From: Rhodocyclales bacterium GT-UBC
GTDB taxonomy: Bacteria > Pseudomonadota > Gammaproteobacteria > Burkholderiales > Rhodocyclaceae
NCBI GenBank assembly: GCA_003583745.1
Contig: QXPY01000015.1
Location: forward strand, 42,879 to 106,878
Length of the DNA: 64,000 bases
Direction: 5' to 3'
Shown here in pieces: positions 25,572-35,241 of the stretch. Position 1 is the first letter of the stretch, and the number at the start of each line of letters is the position of its first letter. The notes below the pieces were generated by a model. That model did no database searches. It was not told the origin of the DNA and worked only from the letters and a program-made list of their open reading frames with translations. Position numbers and translations under genes: made by a program.

Positions 25572-26028
25572 GGTGAAACTCCTGTTGAGAAACGTGGGTC
25601 TGGTTAGATATGGGAATCAGTTGCGGAGCTGGCGACAGCCCCGGGGTGTAGTCGATGGCGATGCGGGCGATGACCAGCGAAGCGGCAAATCCCGCTGCCC
25701 CGCCGAGGGCCATCGCGGCATCGCTGCCGCCGATCGAGACGCCGGCCAGAATGCCGATCAGCGTGGCCAGCGCCGGAAACAGATAGCCGAGCAGTGCGGC
25801 CAGCGAAAGGCCGGATTCAGGTAGTCCGATATTCACGAAATCGCCCTCCTTCAGGTTTTGAGCCGGTAGATTGAGCAGTGCCGCCAGACCGCCCTTGGCG
25901 GCCTTGCCGATACCGCAATGACCGCCATGACCGCAAACGCCGCAGGCCGTGGTCTCGACGACGACCGTGGCACGGCCACCATCGATGCGTTTGACCATGC
26001 CCCAGTGTTCGATCATGCCGGTACTCAT
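25561..26028 (-). CDS. RseC/MucC-family protein inside the nif operon
   Basis: A 155-residue protein with the RseC layout: an N-terminal domain with clustered cysteines (ACGVCGHGGHCGIGKAAKG, about residues 28-46), then two membrane segments (LAALLGYLFPALATLIGILAGVSI and AAMALGGAAGFAASLVIARIAI). RseC works with the Rsx/Rnf-type complex to keep SoxR reduced in E. coli. Here it sits between nifX and the DUF269 gene, and a second copy lies in the rnf operon at 40467-41003. The ATG at 26026-26028 overlaps the nifX stop (ATGA). A role in Rnf assembly or redox tuning during nitrogen fixation is inferred. Confidence 0.8.
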   Translation of the reverse strand: MSTGMIEHWGMVKRIDGGRATVVVETTACGVCGHGGHCGIGKAAKGGLAALLNLPAQNLKEGDFVNIGLPESGLSLAALLGYLFPALATLIGILAGVSIGGSDAAMALGGAAGFAASLVIARIAIDYTPGLSPAPQLIPISNQTHVSQQEFHHER

Positions 26029-26504
26029 CCTTCCCATCCTTCGTCTTCCATGCTGGCGAAGCGGTCTTCCGACTTTTCCTTGGCCTGGGCCGCCAGCGCG
26101 CGGTCGATCCAGGCCACGCCGCCTTCGGTCATCGCCTTGGAGATCTCGGCCAGCAGGTCGTCGACAGCATCGACTTCGTTGATGCGGATGGGCTGGATGC
26201 CTTTGGCCATCAGCTTCTTGATCGCCGAGGCGCCGATCGCCATGACGTAGACCGCTGCGCAGCCTTCAAGGAAATCGACCTTTGCACCGAGCTTGTCCTC
26301 GTTGCCGTCCATCGCCTCCTCGGGGAACTCGGCCACGCCGACCAGCGTCGCCTTGTCCGGCGTCACTTCATAGATGACGAAGCCCTCGGCGGCGCCGAAG
26401 TGCTGATTGACACGTGCACGATCCGTCGAGGCGAAGGCGACCTTGATCACGGCTTCGGGCTCCTGCTTAATGGACCAGACCAGTTGCAGACGACGAGATG
26501 ACAT
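26025..26504 (-). CDS. nifX: FeMo-cofactor carrier protein NifX
   Basis: A 159-residue NifX, which shuttles the cofactor precursor between NifB and NifEN. The core [28 protein letters not shown] and the later [27 protein letters not shown] are typical of the NifX/NafY fold. The start is uncertain: ATG at 26502-26504 ([10 protein letters not shown]) gives the usual length and overlaps nifN by 38 bases, while ATG at 26565-26567 adds 21 Ser/Thr-rich residues and has a weak GGGA site. I chose the shorter form. Confidence 0.9.
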   Translation of the reverse strand: MSSRRLQLVWSIKQEPEAVIKVAFASTDRARVNQHFGAAEGFVIYEVTPDKATLVGVAEFPEEAMDGNEDKLGAKVDFLEGCAAVYVMAIGASAIKKLMAKGIQPIRINEVDAVDDLLAEISKAMTEGGVAWIDRALAAQAKEKSEDRFASMEDEGWEG

Positions 26505-27870
26505 GTTGGTGGCCGGGGCCGTCACGGTCGTCGGCCCAGTAGATTGATCGATAGGGTTCGAGTTCATGGTGTTGTCCCAGCATGAGGTTGGCGAGATCGA
26601 ACAGGGCCTGCCGTGTACCACGGTAGCCCACCCAGGTGCGGGCATAACCGCCCACGTGGTCGTACTGCGGGAAGCCGGCGCGCATCAGCGGCAGGCCAAG
26701 TCGGTTAGCGGTTTCGGCAGCGTGCGAATTGGCGACGACCAACTGGGCATGGCCCAGGCGCGCCTCCTTTTCCATGTCTTCCAGATCGCCGATGATCACC
26801 TTGGCCACCGGCAGGCCGGCCAGGCTCTCGTGCTTGGCCGGCGCCACGGCGCTGACGATTTCGGCGCCCATGCCGGTCAGGAAGCGGGCCTGCATGCCGA
26901 GCAGATCGGGGTCGGCAGCCAGGGCGATGCGGGCAAAGCCGATCATGAAGTGACAATCGACCATCGCATCCTGCAACTGGGCGCGATGCCGCTCGACTTT
27001 TTCGGGAACCGGTTTGCCGGCAATCGCGGCAAGGGCTTGCGTGAAATCGTCGCAATCCTCCAGGCCCATCAAGCCTTCGAAGCGGTAATCCGGCACGCCG
27101 GTCCGCTTCTTCAGGATATCGGCCGCCTTGTAAAGGGACGGACCGACGACCAATGTCGCCACCGACTCGCCCATGATCTCGATTTCCGCGCGCGGCGTCC
27201 CGCCGATGGTCAGCGGCGAGGTTTCGGCTTCGACCAGATGTCCGTCCAGCGAATCGCCGATATCCGGCACGACGATGGCACGCAGGCCAAAGGCCTCGAT
27301 CCAGTCCTTGATCGCCTCGATATCGCCCGGCGTCAACATGGCCGAGGCCAGCACATTGACCTGCTTCGGCCGCTTGCCGGCGCTCTGGCTTTCCGGCACC
27401 AGCGTCTGGATCAGCGATTCGATCGCCAGCGCGTAGCCGCTTTCCAGGCAGCCGACGTAATCCGGCGTATTGACCGGCACCACGGCAACATGGGCGAACT
27501 CGGGATGCGCCGCGCGAAAATCCTTGACCGCCCGCAGAATGTCGGTGCCCTGGGTTTCCGAAAGCCCGGTGGTGACGAGGCCGATGATGTCCGGCTTGCT
27601 CTTGTCGGACAAGGTACGCAAGGCTTCGATGATGTTCTCGTCGGCGCCCATGATGGTCGATACCTGATCCATCGCCGTGGTCTGCAAGGGAATCGGTTCG
27701 CGGAAATGGCGCACGAAGAACACTTTGCCGAAAGCCGTGCAACCTTGCGAACCGTGCATCAGGGGCAGACTGCGATTGAGTCCGAGAAAAGCCAGCGAAG
27801 CGCCAATCGGCTGGCTGACCTTGAGCGGATTGACCGCCAGAGCCTTCTTGGATTGGATGATTTCAGCCAT
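26467..27870 (-). CDS. nifN: Nitrogenase cofactor scaffold subunit NifN
   Basis: A 467-residue NifN, beta subunit of the NifEN scaffold on which the FeMo-cofactor precursor matures. The N-terminal [32 protein letters not shown] carries the conserved cluster-ligand Cys region. The later [14 protein letters not shown] and the ending [17 protein letters not shown] are typical. It heads a minus-strand operon under its own sigma-54/NifA signals. Unusually, nifE is not directly upstream: a chemotaxis receptor gene on the other strand lies between them. Confidence 0.95.
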   Translation of the reverse strand: MAEIIQSKKALAVNPLKVSQPIGASLAFLGLNRSLPLMHGSQGCTAFGKVFFVRHFREPIPLQTTAMDQVSTIMGADENIIEALRTLSDKSKPDIIGLVTTGLSETQGTDILRAVKDFRAAHPEFAHVAVVPVNTPDYVGCLESGYALAIESLIQTLVPESQSAGKRPKQVNVLASAMLTPGDIEAIKDWIEAFGLRAIVVPDIGDSLDGHLVEAETSPLTIGGTPRAEIEIMGESVATLVVGPSLYKAADILKKRTGVPDYRFEGLMGLEDCDDFTQALAAIAGKPVPEKVERHRAQLQDAMVDCHFMIGFARIALAADPDLLGMQARFLTGMGAEIVSAVAPAKHESLAGLPVAKVIIGDLEDMEKEARLGHAQLVVANSHAAETANRLGLPLMRAGFPQYDHVGGYARTWVGYRGTRQALFDLANLMLGQHHELEPYRSIYWADDRDGPGHQHVISSSATGLVH

Positions 27871-27905
27871 GTGGACTTCGCCCAGTTGAGATTTGCTACT
27901 CTCAT

Positions 27906-27921
27906 AGCAAGGAGCGAGCCA
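27906..27921 (-). promoter_or_regulatory. Sigma-54 promoter of nifN
   Basis: The minus strand reads TGGCTCGCTCCTTGCT: the GG and GC cores are 10 bases apart, with one deviation from TGGCAC. It lies 36 bases before the nifN start. Confidence 0.85.
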
Positions 27922-27964
27922 ACAATTTAGTTACAAAAAATCAGTGCATTACGATTTTCGCTCA

Positions 27965-27980
27965 TGTAAGGAAAGCAACA
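27965..27980 (-). promoter_or_regulatory. NifA upstream activator site for nifN
   Basis: The minus strand reads TGTTGCTTTCCTTACA, an exact TGT-N10-ACA motif 43 bases upstream of the sigma-54 promoter. Confidence 0.82.
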
Positions 27981-28273
27981 ATTTGCACGAACCCACCCGT
28001 AGCCCGAGCCGCCGACCAGGCCATCGGCGCCAACGCCACCGGTCCATCCTGACAGGTCAGGTTCGCGACAACTTTCATTGCTAGCATGATCCGATCACCC
28101 GACTTCAATCGACTATTGGGTTACCTGTTTCGCTCAATGGCCTGCCTGTCTCACGCCAGCACAAGCCACTAAACGAACTAGTACTTTCGATATAATCGCC
28201 CCCCCCAACGAATGCCGGAAGAAACGGGATTCAACAATCAAAACAGATACCTATAACGCCCGGGAGGGGTTCG
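27981..28273. other. Intergenic region upstream of the chemotaxis receptor
   Basis: No gene is seen. It holds a 14-base inverted repeat CCTGACAGGTCAGG (28048-28061) and a perfect -10-like TATAAT at 28191-28196 upstream of the receptor gene, without a good -35. The receptor start is preceded by GGGAGGGG. I see no NifA or sigma-54 element pointing toward the receptor. Confidence 0.45.
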
Positions 28274-29926
28274 ATGAAACATTCCAGCGTCAAAACACGG
28301 CTGTACAGCCTGGTCGCTCTCTTTTCCATACTGCTGATCGTCATTGGCGCCCTTGGGCTACGAAGCACGGCCAACACCCTGGCCGGGCTGAAGACGGTCT
28401 ATGAAGATCGCGCCGTTCCCCTCGTCCAGATCACCGAAGTAAAGAGGCTGCTCGACGCCAATGTCATGGAGATACTGCGTGCCTTTCAGCACAATCCGCA
28501 ACAGGAGTTGTCCAAGCTGCACGATCATCCGGTCGAGGAGCACCTGAAACGCATCGAGGGCAACCTGGAAAAGATCGAGCAGACCTGGCAAGCCTACCTC
28601 GCCACCTACCTGACGCCGGAAGAAAAGACCCTGTCCTCGGCTTTCACCGAAAAATACAAGAACTACACGACGATGCTGACCTTGCCCACAGTGGTGGCTC
28701 TGCGCAAGGGCGACTATTCCCTCGACACGGTTTCCCGTTTCCTGAAGGGCAACCGCGAATTTGGCAGCCAGGTCGACAAGCTCGCCGAATCCTTGATCAA
28801 ACTGCAAACCGACGTCGCCAAAAGCGAATACGACGCCGCCCTGACCAGCTATGAAAGCGCCCGCACCCTGTCGATTCTCGCCATCGTCCTCGGCGTCGGT
28901 CTGGGATCACTGTTCTCGTGGTGGCTGATCGCCTCGGTTACCGGCCCGCTGGACCAGATCCGCGACACCGTCTCCTACGTGCAAAACTCGGGCGACTTCA
29001 CCAGAACCCTGGTCATTTCCCGCGACGACGAAGTTGGCAAGACGGCACATGCCTTCAACGCCTTGCTCGTATCCTTGCGCGAAACGCTGGGCCAACTCTT
29101 GCAGGCCATCCAGCAAGTCAGCGCCTCGTCGGCGGCGATGTCGGACAACGCACAGCAATCTGCCCTGGCCTCCAACGCAACCAGCGAATCGGCTTCGGCC
29201 ATGGCCGCCTCGGTCGAGGAAATGAGCGTCAGCGTCAGCGAAGTGGCCAGCGGCGCGCAGCAAGCCCTCGAACGTGCCCGCCAGGCGGGCGAGTTTTCAC
29301 TGCACGGCGGCGAAGTGATCCAGAAGGCCGTCGAAGAAATTCGACTGATTGCCGGATCGGTCGGCCAGGTATCGACCACCATCACCGAACTGGGCACCCG
29401 TTCGGAGCGCATTTCCGGCGTGGTTCAGGTGATCAAGGAAGTCGCCGAGCAAACCAATCTGCTGGCGCTCAATGCCGCCATCGAAGCGGCCCGGGCCGGC
29501 GAGCAGGGACGCGGCTTTGCGGTAGTGGCCGACGAAGTGCGCAAACTGGCGGAACGGACCACCGCCGCAACGGGTGAAATCAGTCAGATGGTCGCAGAAA
29601 TCCAGAACAGTGCCCGCAGCGCCGTCAACGAAATGAGTCAGACCGTGGCTCAGGTCGAAGCCGGTGTCGCGCTGGCCGGCCAGGCCGGGCAATCGATCAA
29701 CGACATCCGGGCGAGCACGGCCGATGTCGTGCACGTCGTCGGCGACATCACCAACGTCATCGTCGAACAAGGCGGTGCCAGCCAATCCATCGCCACCCAG
29801 GTCGAACGCGTCGCCCAGGCGGCCGAGGAAAACAGCGCCACCGCCAACGAGTCCTCGGAATCAGCCGCTCAGATGCACGCCCTGGCCGAACGGATGAACC
29901 AGCTGGCCAACCGTTTCAAAATCTGA
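28274..29926 (+). CDS. Methyl-accepting chemotaxis protein between nifN and nifE
   Basis: A 550-residue chemoreceptor. Membrane segments lie at about residues 10-30 ([20 protein letters not shown]) and 195-218 ([21 protein letters not shown]). Between them is a periplasmic helical domain of about 165 residues, resembling the four-helix-bundle type. A HAMP region follows, then the signalling tip [24 protein letters not shown] with flanking methylation helices. It ends six bases before the nifE stop on the opposite strand, with no terminator between. Ligand is unknown; the location suggests a link of motility to nitrogen-fixing conditions, but that is inference. Confidence 0.92.
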   Translation: MKHSSVKTRLYSLVALFSILLIVIGALGLRSTANTLAGLKTVYEDRAVPLVQITEVKRLLDANVMEILRAFQHNPQQELSKLHDHPVEEHLKRIEGNLEKIEQTWQAYLATYLTPEEKTLSSAFTEKYKNYTTMLTLPTVVALRKGDYSLDTVSRFLKGNREFGSQVDKLAESLIKLQTDVAKSEYDAALTSYESARTLSILAIVLGVGLGSLFSWWLIASVTGPLDQIRDTVSYVQNSGDFTRTLVISRDDEVGKTAHAFNALLVSLRETLGQLLQAIQQVSASSAAMSDNAQQSALASNATSESASAMAASVEEMSVSVSEVASGAQQALERARQAGEFSLHGGEVIQKAVEEIRLIAGSVGQVSTTITELGTRSERISGVVQVIKEVAEQTNLLALNAAIEAARAGEQGRGFAVVADEVRKLAERTTAATGEISQMVAEIQNSARSAVNEMSQTVAQVEAGVALAGQAGQSINDIRASTADVVHVVGDITNVIVEQGGASQSIATQVERVAQAAEENSATANESSESAAQMHALAERMNQLANRFKI

Positions 29927-29932
29927 CCCGAA

Positions 29933-31333
29933 TCAGGCGGCGAGCACCGCCCCGGACATGCTACTCGTTGCCCAGGGTGCAGGCTTACGGACGGCCGCCC
30001 ACACCGGGCTCTCCATCGACAGGGCCAACTGGCGCGCCAGTTCGGCCATACCGGCATAACCGGCGTAGCCGAATTCGCGTTCCTGATTGATATCGAGGAA
30101 GGGAATGCGCGCCTTCAACGCGGTATAGAGATTGCGTCCGCCGGCGATCAGGATGTCGGCCTTGTATTCGTGATAGGTGGCGAGCAAGGCCTTGGGGCTG
30201 CCATCGGTAATCATCTTGGTCTCTTCACCCATCAGCTCGCGGATACGCGCCTTGTCCTCTTCGGTGGACTTGTTGGTGCCGGTGGCCACCACTTTCAAAC
30301 CCAGATCCTGCAGCGCCGAGACGATGGACCAGGACTTGACGCCGCCGGTATAGAGCAGCACGCGCTTGTCCTTCAGGCGGGCACGCCAGGGTTCGAGCGC
30401 GGCATGCGCCTTGGCTTCCTCGCGGGCGATCACCGCCTCGGTGCGCGCCGTCAGATCCGGGTCGCCAATCAACCGGGCAAAATCGCGCAGCGCGTTGGAA
30501 ACGTCCTGCACGCCATAGAAACTGCCTTCGAAGAAGGGAATGCCGTAGCGATCTTCCATCTTGCGGGCGACATTGAGCAGCGCCTTGGCGCAGACCACCA
30601 TGTTCACTTTGGCGCGGTGCATGGTCTGCACCTCATGGAAGCGCGAATCGCCGGACAAGGTACACAGGATGCGCAGGCCGAGTTCGTCGAACAGCGGCGC
30701 GACGTGCCAGAACTCGCCGGCAATGTTGTATTCGCCGATCAGGTTGATGTCGTAGGTCGGCAGGCCGTCGGCGCGCGGCTTGGCCGGGGCCGGCTCGGCG
30801 GTGCCGATGACATGCTTGAACATCGACTCGCCGGCCAGTCGGTTGCCGAGATTCTTGGTGCCATAGAAACCAGCCGCATCGACCGGTACCACCGGCGTGC
30901 CCCAGCGCTCGGTCGCAGCCTTGCAGACAGCTTCGACATCATCGCCAATGAGCGCGGTGACGCAGGTGTTGTAGACGAAGACCGCCTTCGGCGCGTAGCT
31001 CTCGACCGCCTGCTTGATGGCATGGAACAGGCGCTTTTCGCCCCGTCCCATGACCACGTCGGTTTCCGACAGATCGGTAGTCATCCCGATCCGGTAGAGC
31101 GTCACGCCGCTCGACCGCGTACCGCGGTTGTCCCAAGACGAACCGGCGCAGGCGATCGGACCGTGCACGATATGTGCTACATCGGCAATCGGCAGCAACG
31201 CGATCTGCGCGCCGTCGAAGGAACAGCCGCCGGCCGTTGCCCCGGGTTTGGGCTTGGCGCATCCGGATTTTTCCTTCTTGTTGTGGCTACAGGCGGGCTC
31301 GTCGAGCAAGGCTTGGATTTCGCTGGCTTTCAT
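29933..31333 (-). CDS. nifE: Nitrogenase cofactor scaffold subunit NifE
   Basis: A 466-residue NifE, alpha subunit of the NifEN complex. The N-terminal [17 protein letters not shown] is followed by [22 protein letters not shown] and [18 protein letters not shown], which carry the conserved cluster-binding cysteines. The C-terminal [29 protein letters not shown] is also typical. GGAGAACAGC precedes the start. It has its own NifA site and sigma-54 promoter and appears to be transcribed alone, toward the converging chemoreceptor gene. Confidence 0.96.
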   Translation of the reverse strand: MKASEIQALLDEPACSHNKKEKSGCAKPKPGATAGGCSFDGAQIALLPIADVAHIVHGPIACAGSSWDNRGTRSSGVTLYRIGMTTDLSETDVVMGRGEKRLFHAIKQAVESYAPKAVFVYNTCVTALIGDDVEAVCKAATERWGTPVVPVDAAGFYGTKNLGNRLAGESMFKHVIGTAEPAPAKPRADGLPTYDINLIGEYNIAGEFWHVAPLFDELGLRILCTLSGDSRFHEVQTMHRAKVNMVVCAKALLNVARKMEDRYGIPFFEGSFYGVQDVSNALRDFARLIGDPDLTARTEAVIAREEAKAHAALEPWRARLKDKRVLLYTGGVKSWSIVSALQDLGLKVVATGTNKSTEEDKARIRELMGEETKMITDGSPKALLATYHEYKADILIAGGRNLYTALKARIPFLDINQEREFGYAGYAGMAELARQLALSMESPVWAAVRKPAPWATSSMSGAVLAA

Positions 31334-31362
31334 GCTGTTCTCCAGTTGTCTGTCTGGACTTG

Positions 31363-31378
31363 AGCAAGAGCAATGCCA
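31363..31378 (-). promoter_or_regulatory. Sigma-54 promoter of nifE
   Basis: The minus strand reads TGGCATTGCTCTTGCT, matching TGGCAY-N5-TTGCW. It lies 30 bases before the nifE start. Confidence 0.9.
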
Positions 31379-31422
31379 ACGATAAGCCCATGTTTTTTAG
31401 CGAATTTACGAACAGAATGTGA

Positions 31423-31438
31423 TGTCACAAACACGACA
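31423..31438 (-). promoter_or_regulatory. NifA upstream activator site for nifE
   Basis: The minus strand reads TGTCGTGTTTGTGACA, an exact TGT-N10-ACA site 44 bases upstream of the sigma-54 promoter; the flanking bases GA and TC extend the dyad. Confidence 0.88.
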
Positions 31439-31542
31439 TCGCCGCCATTCCCGACAAAATGGCGCCTCCCGGCAAGCCAGCCCCGGCCGGCAGACCGCCT
31501 CTGGTAGACTCGCCCCCTGCCCTAACCCAGCCCACACCCAAC

Positions 31543-32130
31543 ATGAATGATGACGATCTCTCCCGGCAACTGGCCTTCCTCAAGGAAATCGATCGCCTGA
31601 AAAGCATCGTTCGGCTATCGCCGCTGATCGACCGCTCCCGTCGCGAAAACAGCGCTGAGCACTCATGGCATCTCGCCATGTATGCCCTCGTCCTGGCCGA
31701 ACACGCCGCCGGCCAGGTCAATGTGGCGCGCGTCATCAAAATGCTGCTCATCCACGACATCGTCGAGATCGATGCCGGCGACGTACCCTTCCATGTTCCG
31801 GCCAGTCATGTCGGCCAGGCGGAACGCGAACAACGCGCCGCCGAACGCATTTTCGGCCTGCTCCCCGCCGCACAAGCCGGGGAAATGCTCGCCCTGTGGC
31901 AGGAATTCGAAGCCGCCACCAGCGACGATGCGCGCTTCGCCAAGGCGCTCGACCGCTTCCAGCCGATGCTGCATAACGCCGCCACCGATGGTGGTACTTG
32001 GGTGGAGTGTGCGGTAACGCTGGAACAGGTCAAAAGCCGCTGCCAACCGCCTATCGCAGGCGGTGCGCCGCGCCTGTGGGCCGCCGCGGAAGAAATGGCC
32101 GAGGCCCACTTCGGCCAGCCGGCCGCCTGA
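31543..32130 (+). CDS. HD-domain hydrolase, YfbR/HDDC2-like nucleotidase
   Basis: A 195-residue HD-superfamily protein starting MNDDDLSRQLAFLKEIDRLK. The metal-binding pattern is complete: His in SAEHSWHLAMYA, the HD pair in LLIHDIVEIDAGD, and a downstream Asp in KALDRFQPMLHN. This order matches the YfbR/HDDC2 group of 5'-deoxynucleotidases. The upstream in-frame extension is Pro/Ala-rich and was rejected. It lies between nifE and the rnf/pnt run, with no visible nif signal of its own. Confidence 0.82.
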   Translation: MNDDDLSRQLAFLKEIDRLKSIVRLSPLIDRSRRENSAEHSWHLAMYALVLAEHAAGQVNVARVIKMLLIHDIVEIDAGDVPFHVPASHVGQAEREQRAAERIFGLLPAAQAGEMLALWQEFEAATSDDARFAKALDRFQPMLHNAATDGGTWVECAVTLEQVKSRCQPPIAGGAPRLWAAAEEMAEAHFGQPAA

Positions 32131-32175
32131 AGGGCCGGCGCGGCGGGCGGCGCCGCGTACCGGCCGGAATAGGCC

Positions 32176-33498
32176 TTACTGAGCGACCGGCGCGACGACC
32201 GCCGGAGCCTCGACGAGTGCAGATTTCCTGTGGCCTTCGTCGGGATGCCAACCCAGCGTAAACAGCAGCACGGCGAAGCCGACGACATAGGCCACCACGA
32301 CGTGCCAGCCGTGACGCAACCATTGCGCCGCCGACTTGGCTTCCGGGAACATGTTCGACAGGGCCACCCCGGCGGAAGAACCGAACCACAACATCGAGCC
32401 GCCGAAACCGACGGCATAGGCCAGGAAGCCCCAGTCGAAGCCGCCCTGGCGCAAGGCCAGCGCAGTCAGCGGAATATTGTCGAAGACGGCGGAAACGAAG
32501 CCCAGGGTCAGGGCCGACTGCCATGAGGCGGGCGGCAAAGCCTCGACCGGCATCATCGAAGCGCAGGTCACCAGCGAAAGCAGGAAGACCGAGCCCTTGA
32601 TGGTATCGGGCAGCAATTCCCAGTCGTGGCGACGCACCGGGATGGTCAGGATGATCGCCACCCAGACGGCAACGCCGATGAATGGGAAGACATCTGCCAG
32701 GGCCGGGAACTTGACGTTGATGGTGATGTTGGTGACGACGGCGAAGACCAGCATCAGGCCGACGATGAAAATCCGCCCCCAATCGACATGGGTATGCCCA
32801 TGCGTGTTCTTGATGATCGGCGAATAGGCATGCTGCTGCTTGGCACCGAAATAGCCGATGATCAGCAGGGCGACCCCGGCCGCGACGTAGGCGTCGAGCA
32901 CCACCAGCGGACTGATGCCGTCGATCCACATCATGGTCGTCGTCGTATCGCCGACCACCGAACCCGAGCCACCGGCATTCGAGGCAGCGACAATGGCAGC
33001 GAGGAAACCGATGTGTACCTTGCCCTTGAACAACTGGTGCGCCATGGCGCCGCCGATCAGTGCTGCGGCAATGTTGTCGAGGAAGCTGGAAATGACGAAG
33101 ACCATGACCAACAGAACGAATCCGCCCTTCCAGTCGTTCGGCAGGAACTTCGGCAGGACGACCGGCACATGGCTTTTCTCGAAATGCCGGGCGAGCAGCG
33201 CGAAACCGGTCAGCAGGCAGAACAGGTTGGCCAGCGTCACCCATTCATGGCCGAGGTGCCCGACGAACCCGGCCAGGCCGACGCCGGTCTTGAAGCCGGT
33301 GAACAGGATCTTGTACAGACTGATCGTGACCAGGCCGGTCAGGGCCACGTACAACGTGGCATTGTGGAAAAGCGCCACACCGAGCAATGTCAGGGCGAAA
33401 AGGATGAAGTCGACCGGAATGCCGCCCACCGTGGGCAAGGCATCCGCTGCCTGGGCCAGAGCCGGAAACAAAGCGAGCAAGGGCAAGAAACGATGCAT
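32176..33498 (-). CDS. nhaD: Na+/H+ antiporter, NhaD family
   Basis: A 440-residue polytopic membrane protein of the NhaD/ion-transporter superfamily. The start MHRFLPLLALFPALAQAADALP looks like a cleavable leader, as in NhaD. Conserved segments include FVISSFLDNIAAALIGGAMA and AIVAASNAGGSGSVVGDTTTTMMWIDG, the latter strongly typical. It exchanges Na+ for H+. It follows pntB after a hairpin terminator, at the end of the rnf-pnt run, where it could convert between the ion gradients used by Rnf and Pnt. Confidence 0.87.
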   Translation of the reverse strand: MHRFLPLLALFPALAQAADALPTVGGIPVDFILFALTLLGVALFHNATLYVALTGLVTISLYKILFTGFKTGVGLAGFVGHLGHEWVTLANLFCLLTGFALLARHFEKSHVPVVLPKFLPNDWKGGFVLLVMVFVISSFLDNIAAALIGGAMAHQLFKGKVHIGFLAAIVAASNAGGSGSVVGDTTTTMMWIDGISPLVVLDAYVAAGVALLIIGYFGAKQQHAYSPIIKNTHGHTHVDWGRIFIVGLMLVFAVVTNITINVKFPALADVFPFIGVAVWVAIILTIPVRRHDWELLPDTIKGSVFLLSLVTCASMMPVEALPPASWQSALTLGFVSAVFDNIPLTALALRQGGFDWGFLAYAVGFGGSMLWFGSSAGVALSNMFPEAKSAAQWLRHGWHVVVAYVVGFAVLLFTLGWHPDEGHRKSALVEAPAVVAPVAQ

Positions 33499-33510
33499 GA
33501 AGGATTCTTC

Positions 33511-33549
33511 CAAAATAAAAACGATTTGCCCGGCAAAGCCGGGCAAATC
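33511..33549 (-). terminator. Terminator or attenuator between pntB and nhaD
   Basis: GATTTGCCCGGC, AAA, GCCGGGCAAATC (33523-33549) is a perfect 12-base-pair stem; on the minus strand it is followed by GTTTTTATTTT. The nhaD start lies only 12 bases beyond, with its ribosome site GGAAG in between. No room remains for a separate nhaD promoter downstream of the hairpin. Confidence 0.85.
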
Positions 33550-33583
33550 TGGAAATGCACTACGCGCGGGAAAACCGGTCGGT

Positions 33584-34954
33584 TTAGCCCATGGCCTTCA
33601 ACTGCTGGATGATTTCACCGGCCATCGGCTGGGCGTCGCCGTACAACATGCGGCAATTATCGGTGTAGAACAATGCGTTCTCAACCCCGGAATAACCCGT
33701 ACCCTTGCCGCGCTTGATGACGATGACGTTCTGCGCCTTGTCGGCATCGAGAATCGGCATGCCGTAGATCGGGCTCGACTTGTCGGTGCGGGCACTCGGA
33801 TTGACCACGTCGTTGGCGCCGATGATCAGTGCCACGTCGGTCTGGCCGAACTCGCCGTTGATTTCCTCGAGGTCGAGGATCTTGTCGTAGGGCACGCCGG
33901 CTTCGGCCAGCAGCACGTTCATGTGACCCGGCATGCGCCCGGCCACCGGGTGGATGGCGAACTTCACCTCGACCCCGGCTTCCTCCAGGATCTCGGTCAT
34001 TTCCCACACCTTGTGCTGGGCGTGCGCCACCGCCATGCCGTAGCCCGGCACGATGATGACCTTGCTGGCGTAACGCATCATCGCCGCCGCATCGACCGCA
34101 CCGACTTCCTTCATGGTGCCGGTGATCGCTTCGCCCGGACCGCTCGCCACCATCGGCGTGAAGAGGATGTTGGACAACGGGCGGTTCATCGCCTTGGCCA
34201 TCAACTGCGTGAGCAGCGTACCGGCCGCGCCGACGACGATGCCGGCGATGATCAGCGCCGGATTGCCCAGCACGTAGCCTTCGAAGCCGACCGCCAGGCC
34301 GGTAAAGGCGTTGAACAGCGAGATCACGACCGGCATGTCGGCGCCGCCGATGGGCAGCGTGACGACCAGGCCGAGCACCAGGGCAATGGCGAAGAAGGCG
34401 AAGATCAGTTGCGGTTGCGCCGGAGCGAGCACCACCATGGTCGTGCCCAGGCCGATGGCAACCAGGGCCAGCAGCACATTGACGGCATTTTGCGCCGGCA
34501 GGCGGAAAGCCTTCTTGAGCACGCCTTGCAGCTTGGCCCAGGCAACGCAGGAGCCGGTGAAGGAGACCGCACCGATCAGCGCCCCGACCACGGCGAGCAC
34601 CGTCGTCACGACACTGTGGGCATTGCCCTTGGCGAACTCGATGGCGGCGATTGCCGCCGCCGCACCGCCGCCCATGCCATTGTAGATGGCGACCATCTGC
34701 GGCATGTCGGTCATCTTGACCTTCTTGCCGGAGATCCAGGCCACCGCACCGCCGAGCACCAGCGCCAGGACCATCAGCGCCAGGTTCTGCAGGCCCGGAA
34801 TCAGGAAGGTGGCGGCAATCGCCAGCAGCATGCCGTAACCGGCAATCACGATCCCCTTGCGGGCGGAAGCCGGCGAACCCATGCCCTTCAAACCGAAGAT
34901 GAAGAGCAGCGCACCGATGTACCAGGCGCCTTGAACGTAGATAGGCAAGCTCAT
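33584..34954 (-). CDS. pntB: Proton-translocating transhydrogenase subunit beta
   Basis: A 456-residue PntB. The N-terminal half is a membrane domain with several helices, and the C-terminal half is the NADP(H)-binding domain III with VIIVPGYGMAVAHAQHKVWEM and GRMPGHMNVLLAEAGVPYD. It ends IIQQLKAMG. The ATG at 34952-34954 was chosen because GGAGG precedes it; an upstream GTG overlaps the pntAB stop. With PntAA and PntAB it forms the three-subunit transhydrogenase type known from Rhodospirillum, making NADPH from NADH using the proton gradient, or the reverse. Confidence 0.94.
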   Translation of the reverse strand: MSLPIYVQGAWYIGALLFIFGLKGMGSPASARKGIVIAGYGMLLAIAATFLIPGLQNLALMVLALVLGGAVAWISGKKVKMTDMPQMVAIYNGMGGGAAAAIAAIEFAKGNAHSVVTTVLAVVGALIGAVSFTGSCVAWAKLQGVLKKAFRLPAQNAVNVLLALVAIGLGTTMVVLAPAQPQLIFAFFAIALVLGLVVTLPIGGADMPVVISLFNAFTGLAVGFEGYVLGNPALIIAGIVVGAAGTLLTQLMAKAMNRPLSNILFTPMVASGPGEAITGTMKEVGAVDAAAMMRYASKVIIVPGYGMAVAHAQHKVWEMTEILEEAGVEVKFAIHPVAGRMPGHMNVLLAEAGVPYDKILDLEEINGEFGQTDVALIIGANDVVNPSARTDKSSPIYGMPILDADKAQNVIVIKRGKGTGYSGVENALFYTDNCRMLYGDAQPMAGEIIQQLKAMG

Positions 34955-34956
34955 GT

Positions 34957-35241
34957 TCACGCCTCCTTCTTCTTGAACATGGCGAGCATGCGCTCCGTCA
35001 CCACGTAGCCGCCGGCGGCGTTAGCCGCACCGAGCGCCACGGCGAAGAAGCCGATGGCCTGCTGCACCGGCGTGTCGGCCGTGCCAAGCATGAGCATGGC
35101 ACCGACGACGACGACGCCGTGCACGAAGTTGGAACCGGACATCAGCGGCGTATGCAGGATGACCGGCACCTTGGCGATGATCTCGTAGCCGGTGAAGGCC
35201 GCGAGCGTGAAGATATATAAAGCGAGCAAACCGTCCATCAT
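34957..35241 (-). CDS. pntAB: Transhydrogenase subunit alpha, membrane part
   Basis: A 94-residue membrane subunit (PntA part 2), starting MMDGLLALYIFTLAAFTGYEI with GGGAGACGC before it. Three hydrophobic segments are visible, with the conserved VPVILHTPLMSGSNFVHG loop. The start overlaps the pntAA stop (ATGATG/TGA) and the stop precedes pntB by two bases. Three separate pnt genes are normal for many alpha- and betaproteobacteria. Confidence 0.93.
   Translation of the reverse strand: MMDGLLALYIFTLAAFTGYEIIAKVPVILHTPLMSGSNFVHGVVVVGAMLMLGTADTPVQQAIGFFAVALGAANAAGGYVVTERMLAMFKKKEA

Noticed and set aside
28191..28196. TATAAT before the chemoreceptor as part of a flagellar sigma-28 promoter
   Set aside because: A TAAA lies upstream but the spacing to GCCGATAA-like sequence is wrong, and a -35 for sigma-70 is also poor, so only the -10-like box is noted.
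31459..31542. Upstream in-frame extension of the HD-domain gene
   Set aside because: Pro/Ala-rich with no ribosome site; homologous HD proteins begin near the chosen ATG.
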